Shown: positions 44,103 through 53,196 of the stretch, one piece after another | Layout: each line of letters opens with the position of its first letter | How positions within the stretch are numbered: the stretch's first letter is position 1 | Assembly: GCF_900156155.1 (NCBI RefSeq) | Contig: NZ_FTMD01000002.1 | Span: forward strand, 371,152-435,151 | Source of the DNA: Aromatoleum tolulyticum | Lineage (GTDB): Bacteria; Pseudomonadota; Gammaproteobacteria; Burkholderiales; Rhodocyclaceae | Direction: 5' to 3' | DNA length: 64,000 nucleotides | The notes under the pieces: model-generated | Databases searched by the model: none | What the model saw: only the letters and a program-made list of their open reading frames with translations | Told to the model about the DNA's origin: nothing | Translations under genes and position numbers: made by a program

Positions 44103-44914
44103 GTGAGGACTCCCTTGGGGATCCTGATCGTGATGTTGCGCCGCTTGGCGAGATCGTCGGGGCCGACGCGCCGCGCCCAGCCGTCCTGTTCGCGCATCCA
44201 CGCCGGCAGTCCGGCAGGGAAATCGAATTCGGGGATGCCGATGCGGTCGTCGTCCGCCCAGGCGTCACCGTACGCAATGAACGGAGTCGGCACGTCCGGG
44301 TGCTGCACGCGCGGCGCGACCGCCTGCAAGGCCTTGTTCCAGTTGCGCAGCAACGCCGTGGTCGCTTCCGCGAGCTTGACCTTGTCGCCGTTCGAGGCGC
44401 TTTCCGGCTGGGTGGGGTGGGTCAGTGCCGCATAGCCGACGTCGATCGACTCGCCCGCCGGGGTCGCCTTCCAGAAACGCCACGCCTCGTCGGCTACGCG
44501 ACCGAACGCCAGCACGACCTCGATGCGGCCGCCAGCCAGCAGGGCGTGGATCCAGCGGTCGCGGTAATCGACCAGCCGCGGATCCTTGCGCGTACGCGCC
44601 TTCACGCTGCCATAGACGCTGTAGAGGTAGGTGTTGATGACTACGTAGCTTCGCGTCACGCCGAGCTTGCGCAGCAGGCCCTGTGCGCGCCGCCCGGCCT
44701 CGCCAACGAGGCAGCGGCGGATGACGCTCTCATGCTGGGCGGGGTCCTGCCCGATGACGAGGATGCGTGCCGAACCGTCGAGTCGCCCGCGATGGAAGAT
44801 CGGCCCCCACTCGGTACGGAACTGGTCGGGCGGATAGACATCTGCCCCGGGGTATTCGGAACAGAGCGTCAGGAACGGTTCGGCGACATAGCCAGGGTCG
44901 AATGGATGCGACAT
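44099..44914 (-). CDS. uracil-DNA glycosylase superfamily protein
   Basis: A 271-aa protein with UDG-fold motifs: LVIGQDPAQHE (motif 1), VVINTYLYSVYG in the core and LTHPTQPESA as the likely motif 3 with its His. It probably removes uracil or another damaged base from DNA, but the motifs differ from classic family 1 and family 4 enzymes, so activity is not certain. There is no cysteine cluster for an iron-sulphur centre. GAGGAG precedes the ATG at 44914. Coupled to the amidohydrolase gene by a 4-bp overlap. Confidence 0.75.
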   Translation of the reverse strand: MSHPFDPGYVAEPFLTLCSEYPGADVYPPDQFRTEWGPIFHRGRLDGSARILVIGQDPAQHESVIRRCLVGEAGRRAQGLLRKLGVTRSYVVINTYLYSVYGSVKARTRKDPRLVDYRDRWIHALLAGGRIEVVLAFGRVADEAWRFWKATPAGESIDVGYAALTHPTQPESASNGDKVKLAEATTALLRNWNKALQAVAPRVQHPDVPTPFIAYGDAWADDDRIGIPEFDFPAGLPAWMREQDGWARRVGPDDLAKRRNITIRIPKGVLT

Positions 44915-45136
44915 GCGTGCTCTCCTCGCGACGGGCGGCGGCCTGCGCGCCGCGCAACCGCCGTTGATTTGGCATAGCACAGAAATTCGCGTCGTTCGTG
45001 GCTGCCTGCGACGGAGTTCGCCGGGGGGCCGATCGGTTCGCCGCGGTGGCGTTCCCGCCCCAGCCTGCTCCCCTCGCTCGGGCAACAATTTCTCCTTGAC
45101 AGCCGGCGCCCCACGACATTTAATAAACCAAGTTGA

Positions 45137-45148
45137 TTTATTAATAAA
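45137..45148. promoter_or_regulatory. palindromic operator upstream of the ROK regulator
   Basis: TTTATTAATAAA is a perfect 12-bp palindrome. The related word TTTAATAAAC lies 15 bp upstream. The 40-bp AT-rich patch sits between the divergent UDG-family and ROK genes, 38 bp before the ROK start, as expected for an autoregulated ROK operon. Confidence 0.55.
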
Positions 45149-45185
45149 CAAACACCGCCCATGAGCGGGGTCGAAGGAGACGAGC

Positions 45186-46433
45186 ATGGCAACAGCCCAG
45201 ATCGGGCGCGGCCGCAACTCCGTGCGGCTGCGGCGCTACAACGAACGCCTGCTGCTGCAGGTGCTGCGCCGTTCCGGGGAGGCCTCGAAGGCCGACCTCG
45301 CGCGCCGCACCCACCTGACCAGCACGGCGATCGGCAGCATCATCCAGTCGCTCGAGGCGAGCGAGCTGATCGTCTATACGGGCCGTCGCACCGAGGGCCA
45401 GCGCGGCCAGCCGGCGACGCTGATCGACCTGAACCCGAAGGGCGCCTTCGGCATCGGCGTGCGGCTCGACCGCGACACGATCGAGACCGCCTTGCTGGAT
45501 TTCGGCGGCCAGATCCTCGCCCGCCGCGTGCATGACCGCATCCTGCCCTCCCCCGACGAGACGCTGCAGCTCGTGCTCGCCGACATCGAGGCGGTGCTCG
45601 ACGTGCTGAGCGCCGAGGAGCGCGAGCGCCTGACCGGAATCGGCGTCGCCCAACCCTTCAACCTCGGCGCGTGGCTGCGCGAGCTGAACCTGCCGAACGA
45701 GGACTTTCGCGCGTGGGACGAGGTCGATTTCGCCTTCGAGCTCGGCGAAGCGAGCGGCCTGCCGGTGTTCAGCGAGAACGACGGCAACGCGGCGGCGATC
45801 GCGGAGCTGTTCTACGGCTGCGGGCGCGAGTTCGACGACTTCCTGTATCTGTTCATGGGGCCGGTGATCGGCTGCGGCGTCGCGCTGAACGGCGACTGCC
45901 TGCGCGGCGTCACCGGCAACGCCGGCGACATCGCGGTGATGCCGGTGCCGCCCAGCCGCCTCGCGTCGGCGCAAGCGCCCGCGCACAAGTGGGACATGCT
46001 GCTGTCGCGCGCCTCGCTCAACGCGCTGGGCCGCCACCTGCGGCATGCCGGCGCGATCGTGACGAGTCATGCGGACCTCGAGCGCCACATCCGCGCCCAT
46101 CATCCGGCCGTCGAGGAGTGGGTCGAAGACTGCATCGATGCGCTTGCGCCGGCCGTGCGTTCGGCGCTGTGCATGCTGGACGTGCCGGTGGTGGTGTTCG
46201 ACGCCGATGTCGATGGCGGGCTCATCGACCTGCTGCAGCGCCGCCTCGCGCAGGCGCTGGCCGACAACGCGCCCGAGGCGCGCGGAGCGCCCGAGCTGGT
46301 GCGCGGTTCCTTCGGCTCGGACGCCGGCGCAGTGGGCGCGGCGAGCCTGCCGATGTTCTTCAGCTTCTCCCCGCGCGCCGAGATCCTCGGCAGCGTGACG
46401 CGTTCCATGGAGGAAATGCGCGATGCCGACTGA
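45186..46433 (+). CDS. frcR: ROK-family transcriptional repressor
   Basis: A 415-aa regulator with an N-terminal winged helix ([22 protein letters not shown], of which [14 protein letters not shown] forms the recognition part) and a ROK sugar-kinase-like domain. [10 protein letters not shown] and [19 protein letters not shown] are present, but the usual zinc-site cysteine cluster (CGxxGC) is missing. It heads a fructose-type ABC operon in the order regulator, ATPase, permease, binding protein, kinase, similar to rhizobial frc. AAGGAG precedes the ATG. The stop overlaps the next gene by 11 bp. Symbol by synteny only. Confidence 0.85.
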   Translation: MATAQIGRGRNSVRLRRYNERLLLQVLRRSGEASKADLARRTHLTSTAIGSIIQSLEASELIVYTGRRTEGQRGQPATLIDLNPKGAFGIGVRLDRDTIETALLDFGGQILARRVHDRILPSPDETLQLVLADIEAVLDVLSAEERERLTGIGVAQPFNLGAWLRELNLPNEDFRAWDEVDFAFELGEASGLPVFSENDGNAAAIAELFYGCGREFDDFLYLFMGPVIGCGVALNGDCLRGVTGNAGDIAVMPVPPSRLASAQAPAHKWDMLLSRASLNALGRHLRHAGAIVTSHADLERHIRAHHPAVEEWVEDCIDALAPAVRSALCMLDVPVVVFDADVDGGLIDLLQRRLAQALADNAPEARGAPELVRGSFGSDAGAVGAASLPMFFSFSPRAEILGSVTRSMEEMRDAD

Positions 46434-47982
46434 CCTCGCTACTGACCACACTCGCCGCCCCGTGCTCGAGATGCGCGGCATCTCGAAGACCTTCCCCGGC
46501 GTGCGGGCGCTGCGCGACGTGTCGCTGACGCTCTATCCCGGCGAGGTGCATTCGCTGATGGGCGAGAACGGCGCGGGCAAGTCGACGCTGATGAAGATTC
46601 TTTCGGGCGCCTACACCGCCGACGAAGGCGGCGAGATCCGCATCGACGGCCAGCCGGTCGTCATCGACGGGCCGCTGTCTTCAAAGGCGCTGGGCGTCGC
46701 GGTGATCTACCAGGAGCTCACGCTGTGCGCGAGCCTGACGGTGGCCGAGAACATCTACCTCGGACGCGAGCTGCGCAGCGGCGGCCGCATCGACCGCCAC
46801 GGCATGGAAGCGGGCTGCGCCGGCATCCTCGAACGGCTCGGCGCCTCCTTCGGGCCACGCACGCTGGTGAGCGACCTGTCGATCGCCGAGCGCCAGCTGG
46901 TCGAGATCGCCCGCGCGATCCACGCCGACGCGCGCATCCTGGTGATGGACGAGCCGACGACGCCGTTGTCGTCGCGCGAGACGGACCGTCTCTTCGAGCT
47001 GATCCGCCAGCTGCGCGCCGACGGCCTCGCGATCGTCTATGTGAGTCACCGCATGGCCGAGATCTACGAGCTATCCGACCGCGTGTCGGTGCTGCGCGAC
47101 GGCAGCTACGTCGGCACGCTGGACCGCGACGCGCTGTCGGCCGAGGCGCTGGTGCAGATGATGGTGGGCCGCGACCTCTCCGGTTTCTACAAGAAGGACC
47201 ACAAGCCCTACGAGCCGGGCGCGGTGGTGATGGCGGTGCGCGACATGAACGACGGCAGGCGCGTGCGCGGCTGCAGCTTCGACCTGCACGCGGGCGAGGT
47301 GCTGGGCATCGCGGGCCTCGTGGGCGCGGGCCGCACGGAACTCGCGCGCCTGATCTTCGGCGCCGACGAGCGCGCAGGCGGCGAGCTGGTCGTCGATGGC
47401 GCGCCGGTGCGGCTGAAGACGCCGCTCGACGCGATCCGCGCGGGCGTCGTGTATCTGACCGAGGACCGCAAGGGCCGCGGCCTGTTCCTCGACATGAGCG
47501 TGCGCGACAACATCAACGTGTGCGCCTGCTCGGACGACGCCCGCACCGGCGGCGTGCTGAACCTCGCGAAGGCGCGTGACCGGGCCGCCGCGGCGATCCG
47601 CGATCTGGCGATCCGCGTGCCGAACTCGCGTGTGAATGTCGGTGCGCTCTCGGGCGGAAACCAGCAGAAGGTGCTGCTGTCGCGCCTGCTGGAGATCAAG
47701 CCGCGCGTGCTGATCCTCGACGAGCCGACGCGCGGCGTCGATATCGGGGCGAAGGCGGAGATCTACCGGATCATCAACGACCTCGCGAACCGCGGCGTCG
47801 GCGTGATCGTGATCTCGAGCGAGCTGCCCGAGGTCGTCGGCACCGCCGACCGCGTGCTGGTGATGCGCGAAGGCGAGCTGGTCGGCGAGCTTGGCGGCTA
47901 CTCCGGAGCCCCGATCACGCAGGAAGCCATCATCGAACTGGCCACCGGCGCCAATCCCCAGACCCTGCCGCGGGCCGCCTGA
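46423..47982 (+). CDS. frcA: sugar ABC transporter ATP-binding protein (RbsA/FrcA type)
   Basis: A 519-aa tandem ATPase of the CUT2 family. NBD1 has Walker [10 protein letters not shown], signature [12 protein letters not shown] and Walker [15 protein letters not shown]2 has a degenerate Walker A ([10 protein letters not shown]), signature LSGGNQQK and Walker [12 protein letters not shown]. This asymmetric pattern is normal for RbsA-like proteins. GGAGG is inside the ROK gene just before the ATG. It energises the permease encoded next. Confidence 0.92.
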   Translation: MPTDLATDHTRRPVLEMRGISKTFPGVRALRDVSLTLYPGEVHSLMGENGAGKSTLMKILSGAYTADEGGEIRIDGQPVVIDGPLSSKALGVAVIYQELTLCASLTVAENIYLGRELRSGGRIDRHGMEAGCAGILERLGASFGPRTLVSDLSIAERQLVEIARAIHADARILVMDEPTTPLSSRETDRLFELIRQLRADGLAIVYVSHRMAEIYELSDRVSVLRDGSYVGTLDRDALSAEALVQMMVGRDLSGFYKKDHKPYEPGAVVMAVRDMNDGRRVRGCSFDLHAGEVLGIAGLVGAGRTELARLIFGADERAGGELVVDGAPVRLKTPLDAIRAGVVYLTEDRKGRGLFLDMSVRDNINVCACSDDARTGGVLNLAKARDRAAAAIRDLAIRVPNSRVNVGALSGGNQQKVLLSRLLEIKPRVLILDEPTRGVDIGAKAEIYRIINDLANRGVGVIVISSELPEVVGTADRVLVMREGELVGELGGYSGAPITQEAIIELATGANPQTLPRAA

Positions 47983-48019
47983 ACGGCGCGCCTCCACACA
48001 AGAGCAGGAGAGACACACC

Positions 48020-49060
48020 ATGGAGAAGACAATGAGCAACGCCCCCGCCACTGCCGCCCCCCCCGCCCCCAGCACCCTCGCCGCTTCGCCGCGCGCCGCC
48101 GTTCAACCCACGCCGCGCGAGCGCTTCCAGTCGCTGATGCGCACCGTCGGCATGCTGCCGGTGCTGATCCTGCTGGCCGCGGGATTCGGGATCCTCGCGG
48201 AAGGCTTCTTCACGGCGCAGAACCTGTCGATCGTCGCGCAGCAGGCCTCGATCAACATCGTGCTCGCAGCCGGCATGACCTTCGTGATCCTGACCGCCGG
48301 CATCGACCTGTCGGTGGGCGCCATCCTCGCCGCGGCGGCGGTCGTGTCGGTGATGAGCTCGACGCTGCCCGGCGGCGGCATCCTCGGCATCGTCGCCGGC
48401 CTCGCGGTGGGCCTCGCATTCGGGCTGGTGAACGGCAGCCTCGTCGCGTTCGCGAAGCTGCCGCCCTTCATCGTCACGCTCGGCGCCCTGACCGCGGTGC
48501 GCGGCATGGCGCGCCTGCTCGGCGACGACCAGACGGTGTTCAACCCCGACCTGCCCTTCGCCTTCATCGGCAACGACAACCTGCTGGGCGTGCCCTGGCT
48601 GGTGTGGATCGCGGGCGCGGTGATCGCTGCCTCGTGGTTCATCCTGCGCCGCACCGTGCTGGGCCTGCACATCTACTCGGTCGGCAGCAACCCGGAGGCG
48701 GCGCGCCTGTCGGGCATCAAGGTGTGGAAGGTGCTGCTCTTCGTGTATGCGATGTCGGGGCTGCTCGCCGGCCTCGGCGCGGTAATGACCTCCGCCCGCC
48801 TGCTCGCCGCCAACGGCCTGCAGCTCGGCCAGTCCTACGAACTGGACGCGATCGCCGCGGTGATTTTGGGCGGCACGAGCTTCGTCGGCGGCGTCGGCTC
48901 CATCCTCGGCACGCTGATCGGCGCGCTGATCATCGCAGTGCTGACCAACGGCCTCGTGCTGCTCGGGGTCTCGGACATCTGGCAATACATCATCAAGGGC
49001 CTCGTGATCATCGGCGCCGTGGCGCTGGACCGTTACCGCCAGAGCGGCGCTCGGACCTGA
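48020..49060 (+). CDS. frcC: sugar ABC transporter permease (RbsC/FrcC type)
   Basis: A 346-aa CUT2 permease with about 8-10 helices after a Pro/Ala-rich cytoplasmic tail. The family motif TAGIDLSVGAILA is near residue 97, and LGLHIYSVGSNPEAARLSGI is the conserved cytoplasmic segment. GGAG precedes the ATG at 48020. A second ATG at codon 5 (MSNA) is also possible. Forms a homodimeric channel with frcA. Confidence 0.92.
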   Translation: MEKTMSNAPATAAPPAPSTLAASPRAAVQPTPRERFQSLMRTVGMLPVLILLAAGFGILAEGFFTAQNLSIVAQQASINIVLAAGMTFVILTAGIDLSVGAILAAAAVVSVMSSTLPGGGILGIVAGLAVGLAFGLVNGSLVAFAKLPPFIVTLGALTAVRGMARLLGDDQTVFNPDLPFAFIGNDNLLGVPWLVWIAGAVIAASWFILRRTVLGLHIYSVGSNPEAARLSGIKVWKVLLFVYAMSGLLAGLGAVMTSARLLAANGLQLGQSYELDAIAAVILGGTSFVGGVGSILGTLIGALIIAVLTNGLVLLGVSDIWQYIIKGLVIIGAVALDRYRQSGART

Positions 49061-49158
49061 TCCACGCCGTCCCCGCCTTTCCCGTTTTCCATCTCGCCGC
49101 GGCCCCGGAATCCGGTCCCGGGTCGCGGCTCAAAATAAGACCGGTTCAGGAGACATCC

Positions 49159-50091
49159 ATGTTCGTTCGCAACGCACTCGTCGCCGGCATCGCGCTGGCC
49201 TGCGTCACCGGCTTCGCCCAGGCGCGCGAAATCAAGTCGGTCGGGGTCACGGTAGGCTCGCTGGGCAACCCCTTCTTCGTCACGATCGCCAAGGGCGCGG
49301 AGGCGAAGGTGAAGGAGATGTACCCGAACGCCAAGGTAATCACCGCGTCGGCCGATTACGACCTGAACAAGCAGTTCACGCAGATCGACAATTTCATCTC
49401 CGCCGGTGTGGACCTGATCCTGCTCAACGCCGCCGACGCGAAGGCGATCGAACCCGCGGTGAAGAAGGCGCAGAAGGCCGGTATCGCGGTCGTCGCGGTC
49501 GACGTCGCTGCGGCCGGCGCGGATGCGACGGTGCAGACCGACAACGTGCAGGCGGGCCGCATCGCGTGCGAGCACATCGTCAAGCGCCTCTCCGGCAAGG
49601 GCAACGTGATCATCCAGAACGGGCCGCAGGTCTCGGCGGTGGTCGACCGCGTGAAGGGCTGCAAGGAAGTGTTCGCCGCCGCGCCCGGCATCAAGGTGCT
49701 CTCCGACGACCAGGACGGCAAGGGTTCGCGCGAAGGAGGCATGAACGTGATGCTCGGCCACCTGACGCGCTTCCAGAAGCTCGACGCGGTGTTCACGATC
49801 AACGATCCGCAAGCCATCGGCACCGATCTCGCCGCCCGTCAGCTCAAGCGCAAGGGCCTCGTGATCTCGTCGGTCGACGGCGCGCCGGACATCGAGAACG
49901 CGCTCAAGAGCGAAACCCAGGTCGAAGCCTCGGCGAGCCAGGATCCGTGGCTGATGGCGCAGCAGGCCGTCGTGATCGGCAACGACATCCTCAACGGCAA
50001 GAAGCCCGCCAACCCGATGGTGCTGATCCCGTCGACGCTGGTCACGCGCGACAACGTCGGCAGCTACAAGGGCTGGTCGTCGCCGCGCTGA
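49159..50091 (+). CDS. frcB: sugar-binding periplasmic protein (RbsB/FrcB type)
   Basis: A 310-aa periplasmic binding protein (Peripla_BP_4). Signal peptide 1-22 ends GFAQA. VGVTVGSLGNPFFVTIAKGAE, the start of the ligand-binding fold, is typical of ribose/fructose-binding proteins, and NAADAKAIEPAVKKA and VFTINDPQAIGTDLA are further family motifs. AGGAGAC precedes the ATG at 49159. By context it captures fructose, possibly ribose or mannose. It is followed by a large inverted repeat before the kinase gene. Confidence 0.92.
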   Translation: MFVRNALVAGIALACVTGFAQAREIKSVGVTVGSLGNPFFVTIAKGAEAKVKEMYPNAKVITASADYDLNKQFTQIDNFISAGVDLILLNAADAKAIEPAVKKAQKAGIAVVAVDVAAAGADATVQTDNVQAGRIACEHIVKRLSGKGNVIIQNGPQVSAVVDRVKGCKEVFAAAPGIKVLSDDQDGKGSREGGMNVMLGHLTRFQKLDAVFTINDPQAIGTDLAARQLKRKGLVISSVDGAPDIENALKSETQVEASASQDPWLMAQQAVVIGNDILNGKKPANPMVLIPSTLVTRDNVGSYKGWSSPR

Positions 50092-50115
50092 CAGTTTCGG
50101 GCGTCAGTCGCGCAC

Positions 50116-50220
50116 ACGTAGGGCGGGAGGAGCGCAGCGCAGCGCATCCCGCCAACCTTAGCGCCGGAGGCCGCCCGAACGCCGTGTGGCGGGATACGCT
50201 GCGCTACTCCCGCCCTACGT
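50116..50220. repeat. large inverted repeat between binding protein and kinase genes
   Basis: The arms ACGTAGGGCGGGAGGAGCGC... (50116-50155) and their complement (50187-50220) are each about 34-40 bp and match almost perfectly, the left arm having an extra CAGCG. They are copies of the dispersed unit also seen at 8644. The structure should fold strongly in RNA; it probably limits transcription into the kinase gene or protects the upstream mRNA. Confidence 0.7.
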
Positions 50221-50281
50221 CCGAGTCATCGCTACGCGTGCCCCTGCCGGCCCCCCAACCCCAACCAAACGGTTCCCCATC

Positions 50282-51241
50282 ATGTTTCTAGTCTGCGGCG
50301 AAGCCCTGTTCGATGTCTTCATCGGCGCCGAAACCGACAACGCCCTGCATCTCGACGCGCGCCCCGGTGGCTCGCCCTTCAACGTCGCTATCGGGCTCGC
50401 GCGGCTTGGCCAGCCGGTGGCCTTCCTGAGCGGCCTGGCGAAGGACATGCTCGGTGATCGTCTCGCGCGGGTGCTCGCCCGCGAGGGGGTGGATACGACG
50501 CCCTGCCCGCGCTTCGACGCGCCGACGACGCTCGGGATGATCGAGCTCGACGCGGCCGGCGTGCCGCGCTACGCCTTCTACGGCAACGGCGCGGCGGACC
50601 GCCTGCTGTCGGCGGCGCAGCTGCCGGAGCTGGGGGACGAGGTGCGGGCGATCCACCTCGGCTCGTACGCGACGGTCGTCGAGCCGGTCGCGACCGCACT
50701 TGAAACGCTGGTGCGCCGCGAACGCGACCGGCGCCTGATCGCCTACGACCCCAACGTGCGGCTCAACGTGGAGCCTTCGCTGGAACGCTGGCGCGAGCGC
50801 GCCGACACGCTCGCGGGCCTCGCGCATCTGGTGAAGATCAGCGACGAGGACGTGCGCCTGTTGTACGGCGAAACGGACGACGCGGCACTCGCAGCGCGCT
50901 GGCTCGCGACGGGGGCGAGGCTGGTCGTCGTGACGCGCGGCGCCGACGGGGCGAGCGCGTGGAATGCGCAGGGACGGGCCGACGTGCCCGCCCCGCGCGT
51001 GGCCACCGTCGACACGGTGGGTGCCGGCGACACCTTCCAGGCGGCGATGCTGTCGCACCTCGCGGAAACGGGACGGCTCGATCCCGCTGCGCTCGCGGCG
51101 ATGGACGTCCACACCCTCGCCCGCCTGCTCGACTTCGCGGCCCGCGCCGCGGCGATCACGTGCTCGCGCCGCGGTGCGGACATGCCGCGGCGGGCGGAGC
51201 TGGAAGCCGAACATTGTCCCGGCAAGATGACCGAACGCTGA
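50282..51241 (+). CDS. frcK: PfkB-family sugar kinase (fructokinase type)
   Basis: A 319-aa kinase of the ribokinase/PfkB family. The N-terminal GGSPFNVAIGLARLG binds sugar, and VDTVGAGDTFQAAML holds the catalytic Asp and anion hole. With the upstream CUT2 transporter it would phosphorylate imported fructose (to fructose-6-phosphate) or another hexose/pentose. The ribosome site is weak. A longer in-frame opening back to 50186 runs through the inverted repeat and is rejected. Confidence 0.9.
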   Translation: MFLVCGEALFDVFIGAETDNALHLDARPGGSPFNVAIGLARLGQPVAFLSGLAKDMLGDRLARVLAREGVDTTPCPRFDAPTTLGMIELDAAGVPRYAFYGNGAADRLLSAAQLPELGDEVRAIHLGSYATVVEPVATALETLVRRERDRRLIAYDPNVRLNVEPSLERWRERADTLAGLAHLVKISDEDVRLLYGETDDAALAARWLATGARLVVVTRGADGASAWNAQGRADVPAPRVATVDTVGAGDTFQAAMLSHLAETGRLDPAALAAMDVHTLARLLDFAARAAAITCSRRGADMPRRAELEAEHCPGKMTER

Positions 51242-51420
51242 CAGAAATGTAATCAACCGGCAAACGCCCGGTCAGTGCCGTTCGTCTATGCTGAACACCT
51301 GAATCCGATCATTTCTGGCACGGCGACGGCTTTGTCCTCGCTGTCGCAGATTGTCAGTTCGGCCCAGCTCAAGCGCCGCAAGGCGGGTAGTGCGAGAGCG
51401 TTGCGCTCCCTGGAGTGCGT

Positions 51421-51507
51421 CATGAAACCTCGTCTGGACATTTGGCTATGGGCATGCCCGACGACAGCGGTGCTGCTCGCGGCCGCGACGCTATGGCTGT
51501 GGGGGCT
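51421..51507 (+). pseudogene. N-terminal membrane-anchor fragment
   Basis: ATG at 51421 opens a frame MKPRLDIWLWACP followed by a hydrophobic helix (TAVLLAAATLWLWGL). The resemblance to a membrane protein stops near 51505, where the methyltransferase tail begins in a different frame. It looks like the start of a gene that lost its remainder in the same deletion that removed the methyltransferase N-terminus. The family cannot be named. Upstream, 51242-51420 is noncoding. Confidence 0.35.
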
Positions 51508-51782
51508 GACTTGGGCCGGCCGGGCTGACGAGCGTGCGCCGCGTGCTCAAGCCCGCCGGACGCCTTGTCATCGCCGACCTCGACCGGCCGGCGAACCCGC
51601 TGTGGTGGTTACTGACCTGGCCGCTGCTCGCCATGCCGATGACGGCAGCCAACCTGCGCGGCGAGATCCCGGCCTTCCTGCGGCGCAGCGGTTTTCAATC
51701 CATAGAGGTCCGCGGACGCTGGATGAACCTGCTGACATTCTGGGTCGCGCGCCCGACCGCCGACGAAGGGGAACAGCCATGA
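51508..51782 (+). pseudogene. C-terminal remnant of a SAM-dependent methyltransferase
   Basis: A frame of about 85 codons reads VRRVLKPAGRLVIADLDRPA and continues to FLRRSGFQSIEVRGRWMN, ending TFWVARPTADEGEQP. The first part is the beta-5 region of class I methyltransferases, where it normally follows 100 or more residues including the SAM-binding GxGxG, all absent here. Its stop overlaps the ATG of the next gene (ATGA), showing that it was once the upstream member of that operon. No start codon or ribosome site is convincing, so it is read as a deletion relic. Confidence 0.65.
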
Positions 51783-52249
51783 AACGCACACACACACGGT
51801 CACTCCGCCAGTTTCTCGGGGCCCTGCTCCTGTCCGGAGCCATGGCTTCCGTGTTCGCCGCCGGCGCAGGCCAGCGGATGACGGTGTCGGGCGTCGACAT
51901 CTACTACGGCCTGATGCCGGCGCAGATCGCCGCCAAGCATCCGCTGTCGCATGAGGAGCGATCCATGCACGGCGGCGTGAAAGGCGCCAAGGATGCCTAT
52001 CATCTCGTCGTTGCGCTCTTCGACGCCAACGGCACGCGAATCAGCTCGGCCGAAGTCCACGCGAACGTGGCTGAACTGGGCATGGCGGGAAGCAGCCGAA
52101 AACTCGAGGCCATGCAGATCGACGGCACCGTGAGTTACGGCGCCTATTTCGTGTTATCGGCCGAAGGCCCGTACCGGATCACCGTCCAGGCGCAGCTTCC
52201 CGGCGCCGCACGGCCGATCGAAGCTGTTTTCGACAACGTGCGGCGTTGA
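51779..52249 (+). CDS. periplasmic protein of unknown function
   Basis: A 156-aa protein with a Sec signal (about 1-28, cut after SVFAAG). The mature part (RMTVSGVDIYYGLMPAQ, KDAYHLVVALFDANGTRIS) suggests a small beta-sandwich. I do not recognise the family. It overlaps the methyltransferase relic by 4 bp and has no other partner. Expression may have been affected by the deletion upstream. Confidence 0.65.
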   Translation: MKRTHTRSLRQFLGALLLSGAMASVFAAGAGQRMTVSGVDIYYGLMPAQIAAKHPLSHEERSMHGGVKGAKDAYHLVVALFDANGTRISSAEVHANVAELGMAGSSRKLEAMQIDGTVSYGAYFVLSAEGPYRITVQAQLPGAARPIEAVFDNVRR

Positions 52250-52383
52250 GCGCGAGATCGATCATGGACTCGCGACATGACGGCCCCACCCGCCACGGCG
52301 GCGGAAGCGCGCGGGCAAGATGGGTGCGCATCGGCTGCGCGTGACGACGCGGCGCGATTCACGAGAGAAAGAGGAGTATCGAC

Positions 52384-53157
52384 ATGCCGGTACCTGCTGG
52401 CGGCTATCCGCCCACGCCTTGTCGTTGCTCGCACTGCGGCGTCGAGATCTTGCTGGCTGATCCCGAGCGGGGCGATGGCAGCCAGCTTTGCGAACGCTGC
52501 TTCCTGCAGTCAATAGTTGGCGACGACCCCTGTTGCGAAGGAGTCCTGTCCGGATTTGCCGAGGCCCTCGTGGATACGCTCGATCTGCGGGAACACGAGA
52601 CGGGCCTGCACTCGCGCCGGGTGGCCTGCCATACGCTCGTGCTGGCGCGTCACTTCACCGACGACGAGCAGCGACTGCGCCAGATCTACTGGGGAGCACT
52701 GCTGCACGACCTCGGGAAGATCGGCGTTCCCGACGGCATCCTGCTCAAACAGGGGGAGCTCGATCCGGCGGAGTGGCAAATCATGCAACGACACCCGGAG
52801 GACGGATTCCGGATCATCAGCCGCCTGGCCTCGATGGAGGAGGCAGCGCAGATCGTGCTCTGCCATGAGGAGCGCTTTGACGGCCGCGGCTATCCGCACG
52901 GCCTGCGCGGTGAGGACATTCCACTCGGCGCCCGGATCTTCAGCATCATCGACACGCTTGACGCGATGACCTCCGATCGTCCTTATCGCACGGGAATGTC
53001 GTTCGAGGCCGCCATGAACCAAATTGTCGCCTGTGCCGGCACGCAGTTCGATCCAGCCCTGATTCCCCCGTTGACGAGGGAGCGCGAAGCATTGGCGCGC
53101 ATGGTGAACCTCAAATGCAGCACCGGCGCCGACTTGTCGAACCTGGGAGCCCCTTGA
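52384..53157 (+). CDS. HD-GYP-domain phosphodiesterase with N-terminal zinc-ribbon-like motif
   Basis: A 257-aa soluble protein. Residues about 14-40 hold CSHCGVEI and CERC, a possible zinc ribbon. The HD-GYP domain follows: ALVDTLDLREHETGLHSRRV, given as HETGLHSRRV, then GALLHDLGKIGVPD (the HD pair), CHEERFDGRGYPHGLRG (the GYP motif) and DTLDAMTSDRPYR. All catalytic metal ligands appear intact, so c-di-GMP hydrolysis is expected. There is no receiver or membrane sensor; the ribbon may be the sensory part. GAGGAG precedes the ATG. Confidence 0.88.
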   Translation: MPVPAGGYPPTPCRCSHCGVEILLADPERGDGSQLCERCFLQSIVGDDPCCEGVLSGFAEALVDTLDLREHETGLHSRRVACHTLVLARHFTDDEQRLRQIYWGALLHDLGKIGVPDGILLKQGELDPAEWQIMQRHPEDGFRIISRLASMEEAAQIVLCHEERFDGRGYPHGLRGEDIPLGARIFSIIDTLDAMTSDRPYRTGMSFEAAMNQIVACAGTQFDPALIPPLTREREALARMVNLKCSTGADLSNLGAP

Positions 53158-53196
53158 ACGCTGTCGGTTGCGGTCTTCTTTCCAACCTGCGTGGAT

